Source: a virus | Direction: 5' to 3' (one strand) | DNA: 25,552 nucleotides | Virus record (IMG/VR): IMGVR_UViG_3300048592_000956 | Coordinates: 1 to 25,552 of that record | In this document: positions 5,748 to 14,009 of the stretch, piece by piece | How the letters are laid out: each line of letters begins with the position of its first letter | Position numbering within the stretch: position 1 is the first letter of the stretch | Made by a program: the position numbers and the translations under genes | The notes under the pieces: generated by a model | The model's input: the letters and a program-made list of their open reading frames with translations, nothing else | The model's database searches: none | Told to the model about the DNA's origin: nothing

Positions 5748-5792
5748 ATTGCATTATACAATTTTTTATTTCATTTTACAATGGTTTATTGT
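5748..5792. promoter_or_regulatory. Repressor operator cluster between the divergent early and lysogeny operons
   Basis: Two direct repeats, ATTATACAAT (5753-5762) and ATTTTACAAT (5773-5782), are spaced exactly 20 bp, about two helical turns. Each also forms an inverted repeat: ATTG...CAAT (5748-5762) and ACAAT GGTTT ATTGT (5778-5792). The arrangement fits two dimer sites on one DNA face. The likely ligand is the XRE-family protein encoded at 5844-6257. Confidence 0.6.
5753..5781 (-). promoter_or_regulatory. Leftward early promoter
   Basis: On the minus strand, TTGTAA (5776-5781) is followed after exactly 17 bases by TATAAT (5753-5758), preceded by TG (extended -10). This is a near-ideal sigma-70 type promoter. 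It should start transcription near 5746 and read the whole early operon. The repeated ATTxTACAAT boxes cover both its -10 and -35, so a repressor bound there would block it. Confidence 0.75.
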
Positions 5793-5831
5793 GGATTTCT
5801 TGCGTAATGCCCCTATTTGCTATCACGTGAA

Positions 5832-5837
5832 TATAAT
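5832..5837 (+). promoter_or_regulatory. -10 element of the repressor gene; mRNA probably leaderless
   Basis: A perfect TATAAT ends only six bases before the ATG at 5844, so transcription should start at or next to the start codon. No SD is present, which fits a leaderless mRNA like that of lambda cI. The -35 region is not clear at 17-18 bp, so activation by a bound protein is possible. Confidence 0.5.
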
Positions 5838-5843
5838 CTACTT

Positions 5844-6257
5844 ATGAAGTTTGTAATTTGGTTCAATAAAGAATTTGATAATTGGTCTTTGAATCAACCA
5901 CGTAATAAAAGGACCGTCAATGCTTTCGCAAAGACGCTTGGTTATTCACAACAACTCGTCTCTGCCTGGTTGAATGACACTCAAAAACCAGGCACAAAAG
6001 CTATTGATAAGCTTTATGAAATATTCGGTGATCGTATTTATGAGATAGATGATATTCATTTACCCAATAAATCCCCACTTGATTCATTTCCCCCGGCCAT
6101 TCGAGAAGTATTTGTAAGGTCACGCAACGAAATCAACGCCATATATGCGCGTGAAAAAGTGCCTGCCGACTCCCCGGAAGCGCTGCGTATTGCCGAGGAA
6201 GTATTTTCCAAATACGGCATAATAATAAATTCTGTCGAAAAATTGGATGATGAATGA
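5844..6257 (+). CDS. XRE-family phage repressor, 137 aa
   Basis: The helix-turn-helix lies at about residues 22-60: TVNAFAKTLGYSQQLVSAWL, then KPGTKAIDKLYEIFGD, typical of Cro/cI-type HTH_3 domains. The C-terminal part (PPAIREVFVRSRNEINAIYA onward) is helical and probably mediates dimerisation. There is no LexA-like Ser/Lys protease domain, so induction would not be by RecA-driven self-cleavage. The ATG at 5844 is preferred to an upstream TTG at 5817 because of its position just after TATAAT. Divergent from the early operon with operator repeats between them, it is the best candidate for the lysogeny regulator. Confidence 0.8.
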   Translation: MKFVIWFNKEFDNWSLNQPRNKRTVNAFAKTLGYSQQLVSAWLNDTQKPGTKAIDKLYEIFGDRIYEIDDIHLPNKSPLDSFPPAIREVFVRSRNEINAIYAREKVPADSPEALRIAEEVFSKYGIIINSVEKLDDE

Positions 6258-6417
6258 GTCACGTTCAATTTGATCATGGTTCTCCCCATTATTGGTAAAA
6301 TTATTAGAACACGTTTTCTATTTATCTATACTTACAGTATAGCACCTGATTTCGAATCTGTACTTTTTTTTTCTCACTTGAATAGATTAATTTTGGTGTA
6401 ACCCAGGAGGGTGAAAT
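6258..6417 (+). promoter_or_regulatory. Intergenic region with a promoter-like -10 and an operator-like palindrome
   Basis: This AT-rich stretch holds a perfect inverted repeat CTATAC TTACA GTATAG (6326-6342). A TATACT (6327-6332) inside it could be a -10 box for the genes that follow, with a poor -35 (TTAGAA at 6304-6309). The strong ribosome site CCAGGAGGGTGAAAT lies just before the ATG at 6418. The palindrome differs from the ATTxTACAAT boxes upstream, so another regulator or autoregulation is possible. Confidence 0.45.
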
Positions 6418-7023
6418 ATGGATGATAAAAACAAATTAGGTAATTTCACAGTCACAATTGATCCGAATGAAACATATAAAGAACCAACCGCATACGATAT
6501 GTTTCTGGATATGTATTACGCGGTAGAACATGAACACTATCAAAAAGTTGCTGATTACGAATTAATGAATCCTACTGAATGGCAAACTGTGCTTGGTTTT
6601 CGCAATCTTTTTGCTGGTTCCCAATCGCCTGCCTGGATAGACAATTATTTCAAGAACAATCCGAAATATAAAATTGATTTATGTGCATTAACTGTCGCAC
6701 AAATTTATTCTCCAATCCCCTTGGATTTGCTTAAAGTTTGTATCAAATTCAAATTTCAAACTAATCATGAATATTTTCTAGCTCATCTTCTTCCTGTTAT
6801 TAATTTCTACAATGCATGGATTATTTTTAATGAACTCAATAATGATGACACCATCGCAATTGAATATTATTCAGATGAGTATTGCTGTAAAAAATGTGAG
6901 GAGACTGCGAAATATCCCATCCACTTGAATAGATTTAGCCTATCCGATTTACCACCGCTCAAGGAATGCGAAAATGGCATAAATTGCAAAACAAAAATTA
7001 GAAAACACATCGATACCAAATGA
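6418..7023 (+). CDS. Hypothetical AT-rich protein with a C-terminal cysteine cluster, 201 aa
   Basis: It starts MDDKNKLGNFTVTIDPNE after a near-perfect SD (AGGAGGGTGAAAT). The body is rich in Asn, Tyr and Phe and looks globular, with a hydrophobic patch (AHLLPVINFYNAWIIFNEL) too polar for a clear membrane helix. At the end are CCKKC (Cys156, 157, 160) and CENGINC (Cys184, 190), a plausible zinc-binding knuckle. The gene is much more AT-rich than the start of the next one. Its stop overlaps the serine recombinase start (ATGA), so they are co-translated. The family is not recognised. Possible roles include a recombinase partner or a cargo exclusion protein, both guesses. Confidence 0.7.
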   Translation: MDDKNKLGNFTVTIDPNETYKEPTAYDMFLDMYYAVEHEHYQKVADYELMNPTEWQTVLGFRNLFAGSQSPAWIDNYFKNNPKYKIDLCALTVAQIYSPIPLDLLKVCIKFKFQTNHEYFLAHLLPVINFYNAWIIFNELNNDDTIAIEYYSDEYCCKKCEETAKYPIHLNRFSLSDLPPLKECENGINCKTKIRKHIDTK

Positions 7024-8642
7024 GTTCCTGCCCCTTCCCGCCTGGCGCCAGCGTTGCCGCCTATTTCCGTGATTCCGGCGGTGTGGGCCAGGACCTATCC
7101 ATTCGTCAGCAAGAGCATGAGGTTCGCTCCTGGTGCTCAGCTAATGAGCTTCGGCTCACCATTATTTTTCAGGATGAAGCCCAATCTGCCTCCTCCACTA
7201 CAGGCAGGGCGGACTTCATCCGCATGATCGAATACTTCGGCCAGCGCAGCCGCCCCGAATTGGGCGTGGTCATCTGGAAACTTTCCCGCTTCGCCCGTGA
7301 AATTGACGATGCCCAATACTTCAAAGCCAGCCTGCGCCGCAACGGCTACATCGTCCACTCCCTGCAGGATAACATCCCCACCGGTCCGGAAGGCCGCGTC
7401 TTCGAAACCATGGTCGATTGGATGAATGCTCGCTACCTCAAGGATCTCTCCGAGGATGTCAAACGCGGCCAGCGCCACAACCTCAATGCCTTTGGCGGGT
7501 TCTGGGGCACGCCGCCCCGTGGCTTTATGTTTGGTGACCCCGTACAAGTGGGCTTGAAACGCAACGCGCAGCCGCGCATTATCCGCCGCTGGGTTCCGGA
7601 TCCGGATATGGTCCCTCTGGTACGCAAAGCATTTCACATGCGCGCCCAGGGCGCCTCGCTGGGACAAATCCTCAAAGAGACGGAATTGTTCTCAAGCACA
7701 GGATCCATGACTTATTTCTTCAAAAATGAAATTTACATCGGACGGTTTTATTTTGGGGGAGAATTGATCGAAAACTTTTGTGAACCAATCATTGATATGG
7801 ATACCTGGGAGCTGGTTCAAAACAGTTATCACCAAAAAGAAAAGAAAATGGATAGAATAGAGAATATGAAACATCATCCGCGTACCAAAACCAGCGATTA
7901 TCTACTAACCGGCCTCCTGCAATGCCGGGAGTGCGGCGCTCCTATGACAGGCCATAGCTCCACCAACAAAGCAAAGCAAATCACGAATCGCTATTACTCC
8001 TGCACCAACCGCAAAAAAACGTACGGGGACCGGTGCAATTCATTATCCGTTCCCAAAGACCAATTGGAATTATTCATTGTCAACGAACTCACCGAACACA
8101 TCCTGGATGCGGATAACCTCCTGCACGTGAAACGGGATATTGAATCCAGAGTAGAGAACGACATAACCGAAAAGCAATCCCTCCTCAAACAGCTTCAGAA
8201 CGAACAAAAAGAAAATAATCGAGCACTCACAAACCTGCTCGATTCAATCGAAAGAATGGGATATATCGATGTAGTCGAAGAACGGATCCGGGAAAAACGC
8301 AGCATCGCCAGTGACCTGGACTTCCGCATTCAAAAAATGAAAGAAGAGATCGAGCGGTTAACCAACCTGCCCAGCGACGAAGAGATCCAGGAACTTGGCA
8401 GCAAACTGCGTCCCTTCCTGAATAGCGTGGATAACGAACAACTGCGCATCTGGATGCGCAGTTTGATCGAACATATTGAAGTAACCCGAAAAGACGAAAA
8501 CCTCCAAATAGCGATATTCTACTATTTCCCTGATGAGGTCGTGCCTACGGAAAGGAGCCATCGGAGTGGCTACGTCTATAGACACGACCTTGTAATTCAA
8601 CCCGGTTGGGTTGATTGCGAGGTCATCAATGAACAGAAATAA
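7020..8642 (+). CDS. Large serine recombinase / integrase, 540 aa
   Basis: A large serine integrase, which joins attP and attB through a 5'-phosphoserine intermediate without host factors. The resolvase domain is at residues 10-160, with catalytic Ser19 (YFRDSGG), SIRQQ, and the KLSRFAR arginines. The recombinase domain follows (about 165-300). Next comes a zinc ribbon with CREC and two later cysteines (YYSC, GDRC; about 305-350) and a long coiled coil (about 370-460), the part that controls synapsis direction. The N-terminal part up to about base 7680 is visibly GC-richer and prefers C-ending codons, unlike the rest. It overlaps the genes on both sides. A recombination directionality factor is not obvious, and the two neighbouring genes are candidates. 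Confidence 0.93.
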   Translation: MSSCPFPPGASVAAYFRDSGGVGQDLSIRQQEHEVRSWCSANELRLTIIFQDEAQSASSTTGRADFIRMIEYFGQRSRPELGVVIWKLSRFAREIDDAQYFKASLRRNGYIVHSLQDNIPTGPEGRVFETMVDWMNARYLKDLSEDVKRGQRHNLNAFGGFWGTPPRGFMFGDPVQVGLKRNAQPRIIRRWVPDPDMVPLVRKAFHMRAQGASLGQILKETELFSSTGSMTYFFKNEIYIGRFYFGGELIENFCEPIIDMDTWELVQNSYHQKEKKMDRIENMKHHPRTKTSDYLLTGLLQCRECGAPMTGHSSTNKAKQITNRYYSCTNRKKTYGDRCNSLSVPKDQLELFIVNELTEHILDADNLLHVKRDIESRVENDITEKQSLLKQLQNEQKENNRALTNLLDSIERMGYIDVVEERIREKRSIASDLDFRIQKMKEEIERLTNLPSDEEIQELGSKLRPFLNSVDNEQLRIWMRSLIEHIEVTRKDENLQIAIFYYFPDEVVPTERSHRSGYVYRHDLVIQPGWVDCEVINEQK

Positions 8643-9555
8643 GTTTCTTTCCATTCTCTGGTGGGGTATCGGAATTGGTATAGTTATCGGCTGTAGTGTC
8701 AGTGATTATAGCGGTTTTGATTATTACGTTACCTTTCTGCCCCAGGGACTAAAGATGTCTATCTCTGAAATCCGAAATCCGATGTGGATTTATCTCATTA
8801 TTTCACCAATCACACATCTGCCGGTCCGCCTTGGTTTTGCCGTATTTTCAGCCATCAATTTGATCCAGCTTCATTACACATGCAAATTATATGGGGCAAA
8901 TCGTTTTGCTGTTCTCTTGTCTTTCCCTGCACTTTGGATTTTCTGGTACGGTCAATTGGATATTTACGTTGCTTTTGGTATTGTGCTAGGAGCATGGTCT
9001 CTAAATAATAACCGGCCAATCTTGACCGGTGTTTCCATTTTACTGATTATGATCAAACCACAACTTGGTTTACCTATTTCAATTGCATATTTCATTTGGT
9101 CTTTGCGTCAGGGTGGTGCTCTCAAAACAATTTATCCGATTCTGGGTATTACTTTTCTTACTTTACTCGTTTGGGGATGGGACTGGCCAATTCACTGGGT
9201 CATCAATCTTACCAAAGCCACTGGTGCAGATCAATGGTTCCTGGGCCAGAAAGCCAATATCGGTTTATACCCCTATGGCCTGATTGCCTGGCTAGGCTTG
9301 CTCATTCCCATGAGCCGTGAAAAGCGTATACAATTTATCCTTGTTGCAACCATTGTAAGCATGCCCTATATCGGCACATATTCCCTCATCATCTTACTGG
9401 TTTTGCAGCCGCACTTCTGGTTTTTTGTCCTTGCTTCAACACCCGTTTTGTTTGGCCAATTTGGATATAGCATCACTGCATTAATTTCCCCACTTTTCCT
9501 TCTCTCACTCCTTCCACAATTCCACACTGGTATATATACTCGTGCCATAGATTGA
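8629..9555 (+). CDS. Polytopic membrane protein, GT87 (mannosyltransferase)-like, 308 aa
   Basis: The start ATG at 8629 follows GAGGT at a five-base gap, inside the serine recombinase end (stop at 8642), so the two are translationally coupled. The chain has about eight to nine hydrophobic helices. The region GQLDIYVAFGIVLGAW, then ILTGVSILLIMIKPQLGLP, matches the GQ...AG..LGL...IKPQ pattern of GT87 polyprenyl-phosphate-dependent glycosyltransferases, which act at the membrane. An acidic FDYYVTFLP motif near the N terminus could be the catalytic region. In a phage this could alter host surface glycans and block superinfection (seroconversion), or be host cargo. Its last 51 bases overlap the end of the tail-fibre gene on the other strand. 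Confidence 0.7.
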   Translation: MNRNKFLSILWWGIGIGIVIGCSVSDYSGFDYYVTFLPQGLKMSISEIRNPMWIYLIISPITHLPVRLGFAVFSAINLIQLHYTCKLYGANRFAVLLSFPALWIFWYGQLDIYVAFGIVLGAWSLNNNRPILTGVSILLIMIKPQLGLPISIAYFIWSLRQGGALKTIYPILGITFLTLLVWGWDWPIHWVINLTKATGADQWFLGQKANIGLYPYGLIAWLGLLIPMSREKRIQFILVATIVSMPYIGTYSLIILLVLQPHFWFFVLASTPVLFGQFGYSITALISPLFLLSLLPQFHTGIYTRAID

Positions 9556-11199
9556 TCGAATTCCTAACCCATAACTTGCCCGGGTAGCCTCACACTTATG
9601 GTGAATTTCAAAGGTCGTTTCTTCTTCAATTTCAAATTTTCCGACAAGTATAGCTGGGTTTTCTATTAATAAAGTGCTGGCTGCAAAGGCATGTCCAGTA
9701 ATATCTTCTCCATTTATATCATCCTGGTAAGCACTTGTCGCAACATTATATAACCAGGCAGTATGTAAACCTACTTGCGCTGCAGGTACTATAGCTCTGA
9801 TTCTGTACACGCCAACTGGCAAAGTGAACTGATTAGCTGATAGGGTCACCACGCCCGTATCATCATGCTCAATTGAATTAAGCACTCTGGTTACCTCTAC
9901 ACCTGCTGAAAAATTTCCGCCATTATTGTTAGTGTCATTTACCCTTTGCTGGATCAAAATATATTGAGCAATTGCAGATGAGGATCCTCCTGGCAGATTT
10001 GTCATTAGTACGTATTTCAGTGTACCAGCAGATGCATCAAACACCAGAAAATAGTCGTTATCAGCCAGGGAAGTTAATTCTCCTTTTCCTGCCCAATCCG
10101 CTCCATCTGCCCGCAGTTGCAGATAATTGATCAAGTCGCTTAATCCGATGGTGCTTTTGTTCGTGGTCACCGTCACCTTACCAGTTTCAGTTTCCGCAAT
10201 GGTAGATCCAGAAAAAGTGGTCTCTGTAACATTGTTATAGGTGTTCGTACCATCCTTCAGCGTCATGCTCCCAGTGCCGCCCAATCCGGGGATGGCGTCT
10301 AATCGAAATTTTTTCTTTGCTCCACTGTCTTCCGAATCTTCCAATAGACCAATATCCGCACCAACCGGTGCGATTTTGCTTGCAAAGGTAGCAAAATCCC
10401 CAGCAGATCGTATCAATTGTGCATCATTGGTCACATTTTCCAATCCGACCAATTCGTTTGTCATATATCTCATTGTATTGAGCCGAATATCAAAAATGTC
10501 CGGATCAATTATGTTAGCTTCCCGAATGACCACCTGTCCATAATATAAACGGATCAAAGCCAGTTCAAAAGCGGTATCACTTGGTGCAGTCGGTGCGCTG
10601 CTCAAATCCAATAATGCAGAAATATCCACCTCATCCCCTTCGGTGGCTACCAGGATACCATTGGTATCCAGTGTAGCCAGTACAAGTTTTGCTTTTCCGA
10701 CCGTTTCAGGGACCATACTCGCCAGGCTCAGCGTTTGATATTCAATCGCTGTCCATACTTCATCTAATTTCACAGTACTGGGTGTCACAGAAATTGATAG
10801 TCCACCATTGGAGTTTATACGCAGTGGCAATATCTGGCGAAGATCCACCAGAATCGGATCAGATCCCAACCAATTATAATGACTGGAAGGCGCATATCCA
10901 GTCCCTTGTACGGGAACACCTGCTCCTTGCGCTTGTTTTGTCCGTGCAGACAGAACCTGTTGGCGCTTTGGATCATTGACATCATATCCTATGGTCACCG
11001 GCAGCCCATAACTGGGTGTGACTCGGACATTGTAGACTTCAATCACCTGGCGATTTACACGAGCATACACATAATTATCTTTTCCGGAAACGAATACATT
11101 CCCTCTGGTATCACCCAGTATGCCATATTGAATTTCCTGAACATTTTGTTTTCTGGCAAATCGGCGGTTAACCAATCGTTGAATACGCATTTTCATCAT
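9505..11199 (-). CDS. Receptor-binding tail fibre, 564 aa
   Basis: The likely start is the ATG at 11199 (MMKMRIQRL), with GGAGGG six bases before it. It lies three bases after the stop of the tail-tip gene, so coupling is likely. The middle is rich in beta-strand and Thr/Asn (KDGTNTYNNVTET), and LADNDYFLVFDAS is common in fibre shafts. The end, with LPVGVYRIRAIVPA, then IYTSVELWKE, matches the jelly-roll domain often found at the C terminus of phage and prophage fibres, where it binds the host receptor. No chaperone gene or invertible segment follows. It is the last gene of the late operon, and its 3' end overlaps a convergent gene. Confidence 0.8.
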   Translation of the reverse strand: MMKMRIQRLVNRRFARKQNVQEIQYGILGDTRGNVFVSGKDNYVYARVNRQVIEVYNVRVTPSYGLPVTIGYDVNDPKRQQVLSARTKQAQGAGVPVQGTGYAPSSHYNWLGSDPILVDLRQILPLRINSNGGLSISVTPSTVKLDEVWTAIEYQTLSLASMVPETVGKAKLVLATLDTNGILVATEGDEVDISALLDLSSAPTAPSDTAFELALIRLYYGQVVIREANIIDPDIFDIRLNTMRYMTNELVGLENVTNDAQLIRSAGDFATFASKIAPVGADIGLLEDSEDSGAKKKFRLDAIPGLGGTGSMTLKDGTNTYNNVTETTFSGSTIAETETGKVTVTTNKSTIGLSDLINYLQLRADGADWAGKGELTSLADNDYFLVFDASAGTLKYVLMTNLPGGSSSAIAQYILIQQRVNDTNNNGGNFSAGVEVTRVLNSIEHDDTGVVTLSANQFTLPVGVYRIRAIVPAAQVGLHTAWLYNVATSAYQDDINGEDITGHAFAASTLLIENPAILVGKFEIEEETTFEIHHKCEATRASYGLGIRSIYGTSIYTSVELWKE

Positions 11200-11201
11200 G
11201 A

Positions 11202-14009
11202 CTACCCTCCATACCCACAAACGTTGAAGATTTCTATTTTTCCGATAGTCAACCGTCTAGCAGTTATATTACTAATAAATCCATAAACATGGACATTATC
11301 CAGCCATTCCCATGTTTCTCCCGAACTATCCGTATACCAGTGAAAGGAATATACTCTTTTACCAATATCAGATACGCTAATATTGTAAATTGGGTTCGAA
11401 TAACCTCGAATATTTATATATCGATATGCGATAGTCAAAGGTTCTTCAGAAAGAACCACATCAATACCCATACTTGTGAAAGCACAATAAGGATAATTAT
11501 TATAATGACTGGCTGCCATATAAGCTCCGCTGGCAACATACAGTTCATCCGGATAATACCGCCAATTGACAATCCCTCCTGATTTTTCAATCCTTGCGTT
11601 TGCCCATCTACCTTCTCCATCACCGGTTCCCGTCCAAACCCATCCTTGAGTTCCATTACTAAAATCGAAAGTGTGATCAATTGCACTACTTATTGCCATC
11701 GGCTCAACCAGACTTAATTTAAATCCATTCACATCCAATTGTGCTGCAGGTTCTAGATGACTGGTTAACCCAATGTCCAGTGCTTCATTTTTGGCAGTAA
11801 ATATAACAGCTTGATCTCCATCCACGGCTTCAAACAGCCAACCGCCTGGATTATAACTGCGCGTCCATACACCAGCGCTGAGGTATTCCATTACGCCATG
11901 AATTCTCACGTATGTTTTGTTGGAAGCTTCTATAGAACGAACCATACATGGATTGAAAATCATGGTGCTCAATTCACTTGAATCTTGGGTATTGAGCGTA
12001 AACTTCTGAGGCCACAATGTATATGGTCCCAGGAATGGAGCGCTAAGGTTATCCCGACATCCGCTGCTAGGCGGACCATCCCCGCCACTCAGAAAATCCG
12101 GCGTCCATATTCTGCCGGTTGGCAGCAACGGGTACAAAATATCGCCGATGCCATACGCACCTTCCGGAACAGCACTCACCGGTGTGTCTGTATCCAGGTA
12201 AACGGTCACCCCGTCCGTCCCGGTGGTTTCCCCTTCGCAGCTCATCGCCATGGTAATGAAGCCATCGTTATCGTAGGAATATTCAATTCTGCGCGGAATC
12301 ATGGCTTTGTTCGTCCACACAATTCCGCGTACCGTATCATCTTCCACGATACTCACCGTTACCCGCTGCCGTGGACATACGCCAATCAGCCTGTTATTGG
12401 CTGCCACCTGAAAATCTGCTGCAGGGAATTCGTTGTTATCCCGAGCATACAATTGACCGCTCAGCTCATTCAACCGGTTCTGATCTGAAACCACCAGGTA
12501 ATCATACACAGCGGCATCACCGTAGTGTCCGTAAGATGTGCCGGGTGCAACCGAACTCAATGGCGCGGAATTGGTTCCATCGAACGCCACACCGGAGGCT
12601 TCCGTTTGTGTGACAGGGTTCACGGTCACCCGCTCGATGTATACCTCATCCGAGATGTCATCTTGGGTAAGTTCCATCACCGTCGGTATGCTGGTTCGAT
12701 CATTTTCCGGCGTCACCTGTAAATCGATTTCAACAAACAGACGCCCGTACAGGTCACAACGTGGCTCAGCCAGAATGGTTTCACTTGCAATAGCCTTGAT
12801 CTGCTCCCAAAGCTTGGCATTGGGAGCTTCAATGGTCGGGGCATATTGGGTATCACTGGTCAGTTGAATATCAATGCTCAACGTAGCCGTGCTGCGCCAA
12901 TGTAAAAAGTGCCACAGTCCACGGTCCACGGTCAGGTAATCCATCGATGTCCAGGCATCGGCGCTGTCGCTGTACTCCAAACCAAGTGGATAGCTTTTTT
13001 GTTGGTTCAGCCAATACTGTGGACCCTGCACCTCAAAGGTCACATAATTATCTTCCGGATCCCAGTTGATTGCTTCTTTTGCAATCCAGCCGCTGGCCAG
13101 AATATTTTCACTACCAGCCAGTGGACCAATCGATCCCTCATCATCTCCGTACCAATCCCGTGTAAACAAAATCACCTTGGCCCGTTCGCGTATATCGGCG
13201 ATCGCAGCCCCGGCATACATGCGTACACTGAACTGTCCGCCGCCAACATCGGCATCCAGTCTGATCGGTCCTTCCAGCGTAAACGCCTCTTCCGGATACA
13301 CGCCTTCGGCCAACACATGCACCAATCGGTAGCCGGTGCCGCTTTTTCCATTGGCTGCAGTTACCGTACAGGCAACCATATACCAGCCAGCCGTATCGAA
13401 GGTGATGGTCGGTGTGGCGCTGGTAGCATCATCAATCACAGCCGTTCCTGCGCCGGATACTGCGGTAAAGTATGAAGAAATCGTACTTCCCAGCACCCAG
13501 GAGCCGCTAAAATCGAAATCTGCGGTGATTTCTCTGGAAGAAAGCATGATCACTCTGTCAGAACCCAGTACAGGAACGGGATCCAGATCATTGTGCTGAT
13601 CGGTGTAAGGAATATCGAAATCCATGTATACCGTGGATCCATCCACGATCAGTGGCCGCTGCCAGATCGGGAAATCTCGTACCACAGTCAGGTGAAGGTT
13701 ATCTTCCCAGGCTATTTCCGATGTCTCACCGATGTACAATATCCCGGACAGAGGCGTTTTACGAATCCGCACCATGCCCTTGTCATAAGCACCGGCTGTA
13801 CTGCCCACATAACACAGCATGCCAGGCTTTACATCGCTCAGCGTGCCAGTCGCGTTATCGATTGTCACCTGCATCACCGGTGCGGAAAATATACTTTGCG
13901 CCACCTGGCAGGAATAAACAGTTGGCGGATTATAAATCAGGATGTAAGGGATGCTGCGCTGTTTGGATCTCAACTTGGTTAATTCGGTTGAGGTTGCTTC
14001 TCTTGCCAT
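11202..14009 (-). CDS. Tail tip / baseplate hub-like protein, 935 aa
   Basis: Its start (MAREATSTELTKLRSKQ) overlaps the stop of the distal tail gene as TAATG, after an AGGAGG site. Residues 1-130 contain beta-strands typical of tail hubs. About 155-235 (WVLGSTISSYFTAVSG through TAGWYMVACTVTAANG) look like an inserted Ig/PKD-type domain. The 240-620 region continues the hub fold with VAANNRLIGVCPRQRVTV near the end. The last 250 residues hold a carbohydrate-binding-like beta-sandwich (DFSNGTQGWVWTG). It would sit at the tail end, hold the fibre, and may contribute to host binding. The exact family is not certain, but the position between distal tail and fibre is strongly conserved in siphoviruses. 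Confidence 0.7.
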   Translation of the reverse strand: MAREATSTELTKLRSKQRSIPYILIYNPPTVYSCQVAQSIFSAPVMQVTIDNATGTLSDVKPGMLCYVGSTAGAYDKGMVRIRKTPLSGILYIGETSEIAWEDNLHLTVVRDFPIWQRPLIVDGSTVYMDFDIPYTDQHNDLDPVPVLGSDRVIMLSSREITADFDFSGSWVLGSTISSYFTAVSGAGTAVIDDATSATPTITFDTAGWYMVACTVTAANGKSGTGYRLVHVLAEGVYPEEAFTLEGPIRLDADVGGGQFSVRMYAGAAIADIRERAKVILFTRDWYGDDEGSIGPLAGSENILASGWIAKEAINWDPEDNYVTFEVQGPQYWLNQQKSYPLGLEYSDSADAWTSMDYLTVDRGLWHFLHWRSTATLSIDIQLTSDTQYAPTIEAPNAKLWEQIKAIASETILAEPRCDLYGRLFVEIDLQVTPENDRTSIPTVMELTQDDISDEVYIERVTVNPVTQTEASGVAFDGTNSAPLSSVAPGTSYGHYGDAAVYDYLVVSDQNRLNELSGQLYARDNNEFPAADFQVAANNRLIGVCPRQRVTVSIVEDDTVRGIVWTNKAMIPRRIEYSYDNDGFITMAMSCEGETTGTDGVTVYLDTDTPVSAVPEGAYGIGDILYPLLPTGRIWTPDFLSGGDGPPSSGCRDNLSAPFLGPYTLWPQKFTLNTQDSSELSTMIFNPCMVRSIEASNKTYVRIHGVMEYLSAGVWTRSYNPGGWLFEAVDGDQAVIFTAKNEALDIGLTSHLEPAAQLDVNGFKLSLVEPMAISSAIDHTFDFSNGTQGWVWTGTGDGEGRWANARIEKSGGIVNWRYYPDELYVASGAYMAASHYNNYPYCAFTSMGIDVVLSEEPLTIAYRYINIRGYSNPIYNISVSDIGKRVYSFHWYTDSSGETWEWLDNVHVYGFISNITARRLTIGKIEIFNVCGYGG

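Noticed and set aside
7137-7667. Antisense 176-aa ORF under the serine recombinase
   Set aside because: It is a shadow of the GC-rich part of a clear gene, with no ribosome site and no recognisable motif.
9500-9610. Bidirectional terminator between convergent genes
   Set aside because: The two genes overlap by 51 bases and no hairpin with a T run is visible there.
9505-11199. Diversity-generating retroelement or invertible segment for the tail fibre
   Set aside because: No reverse transcriptase, template repeat or inverted repeat was seen near the fibre gene.
12909-13475. Plus-strand 188-aa ORF under the tail hub gene
   Set aside because: Shadow of a strongly supported structural gene, with no start signals.
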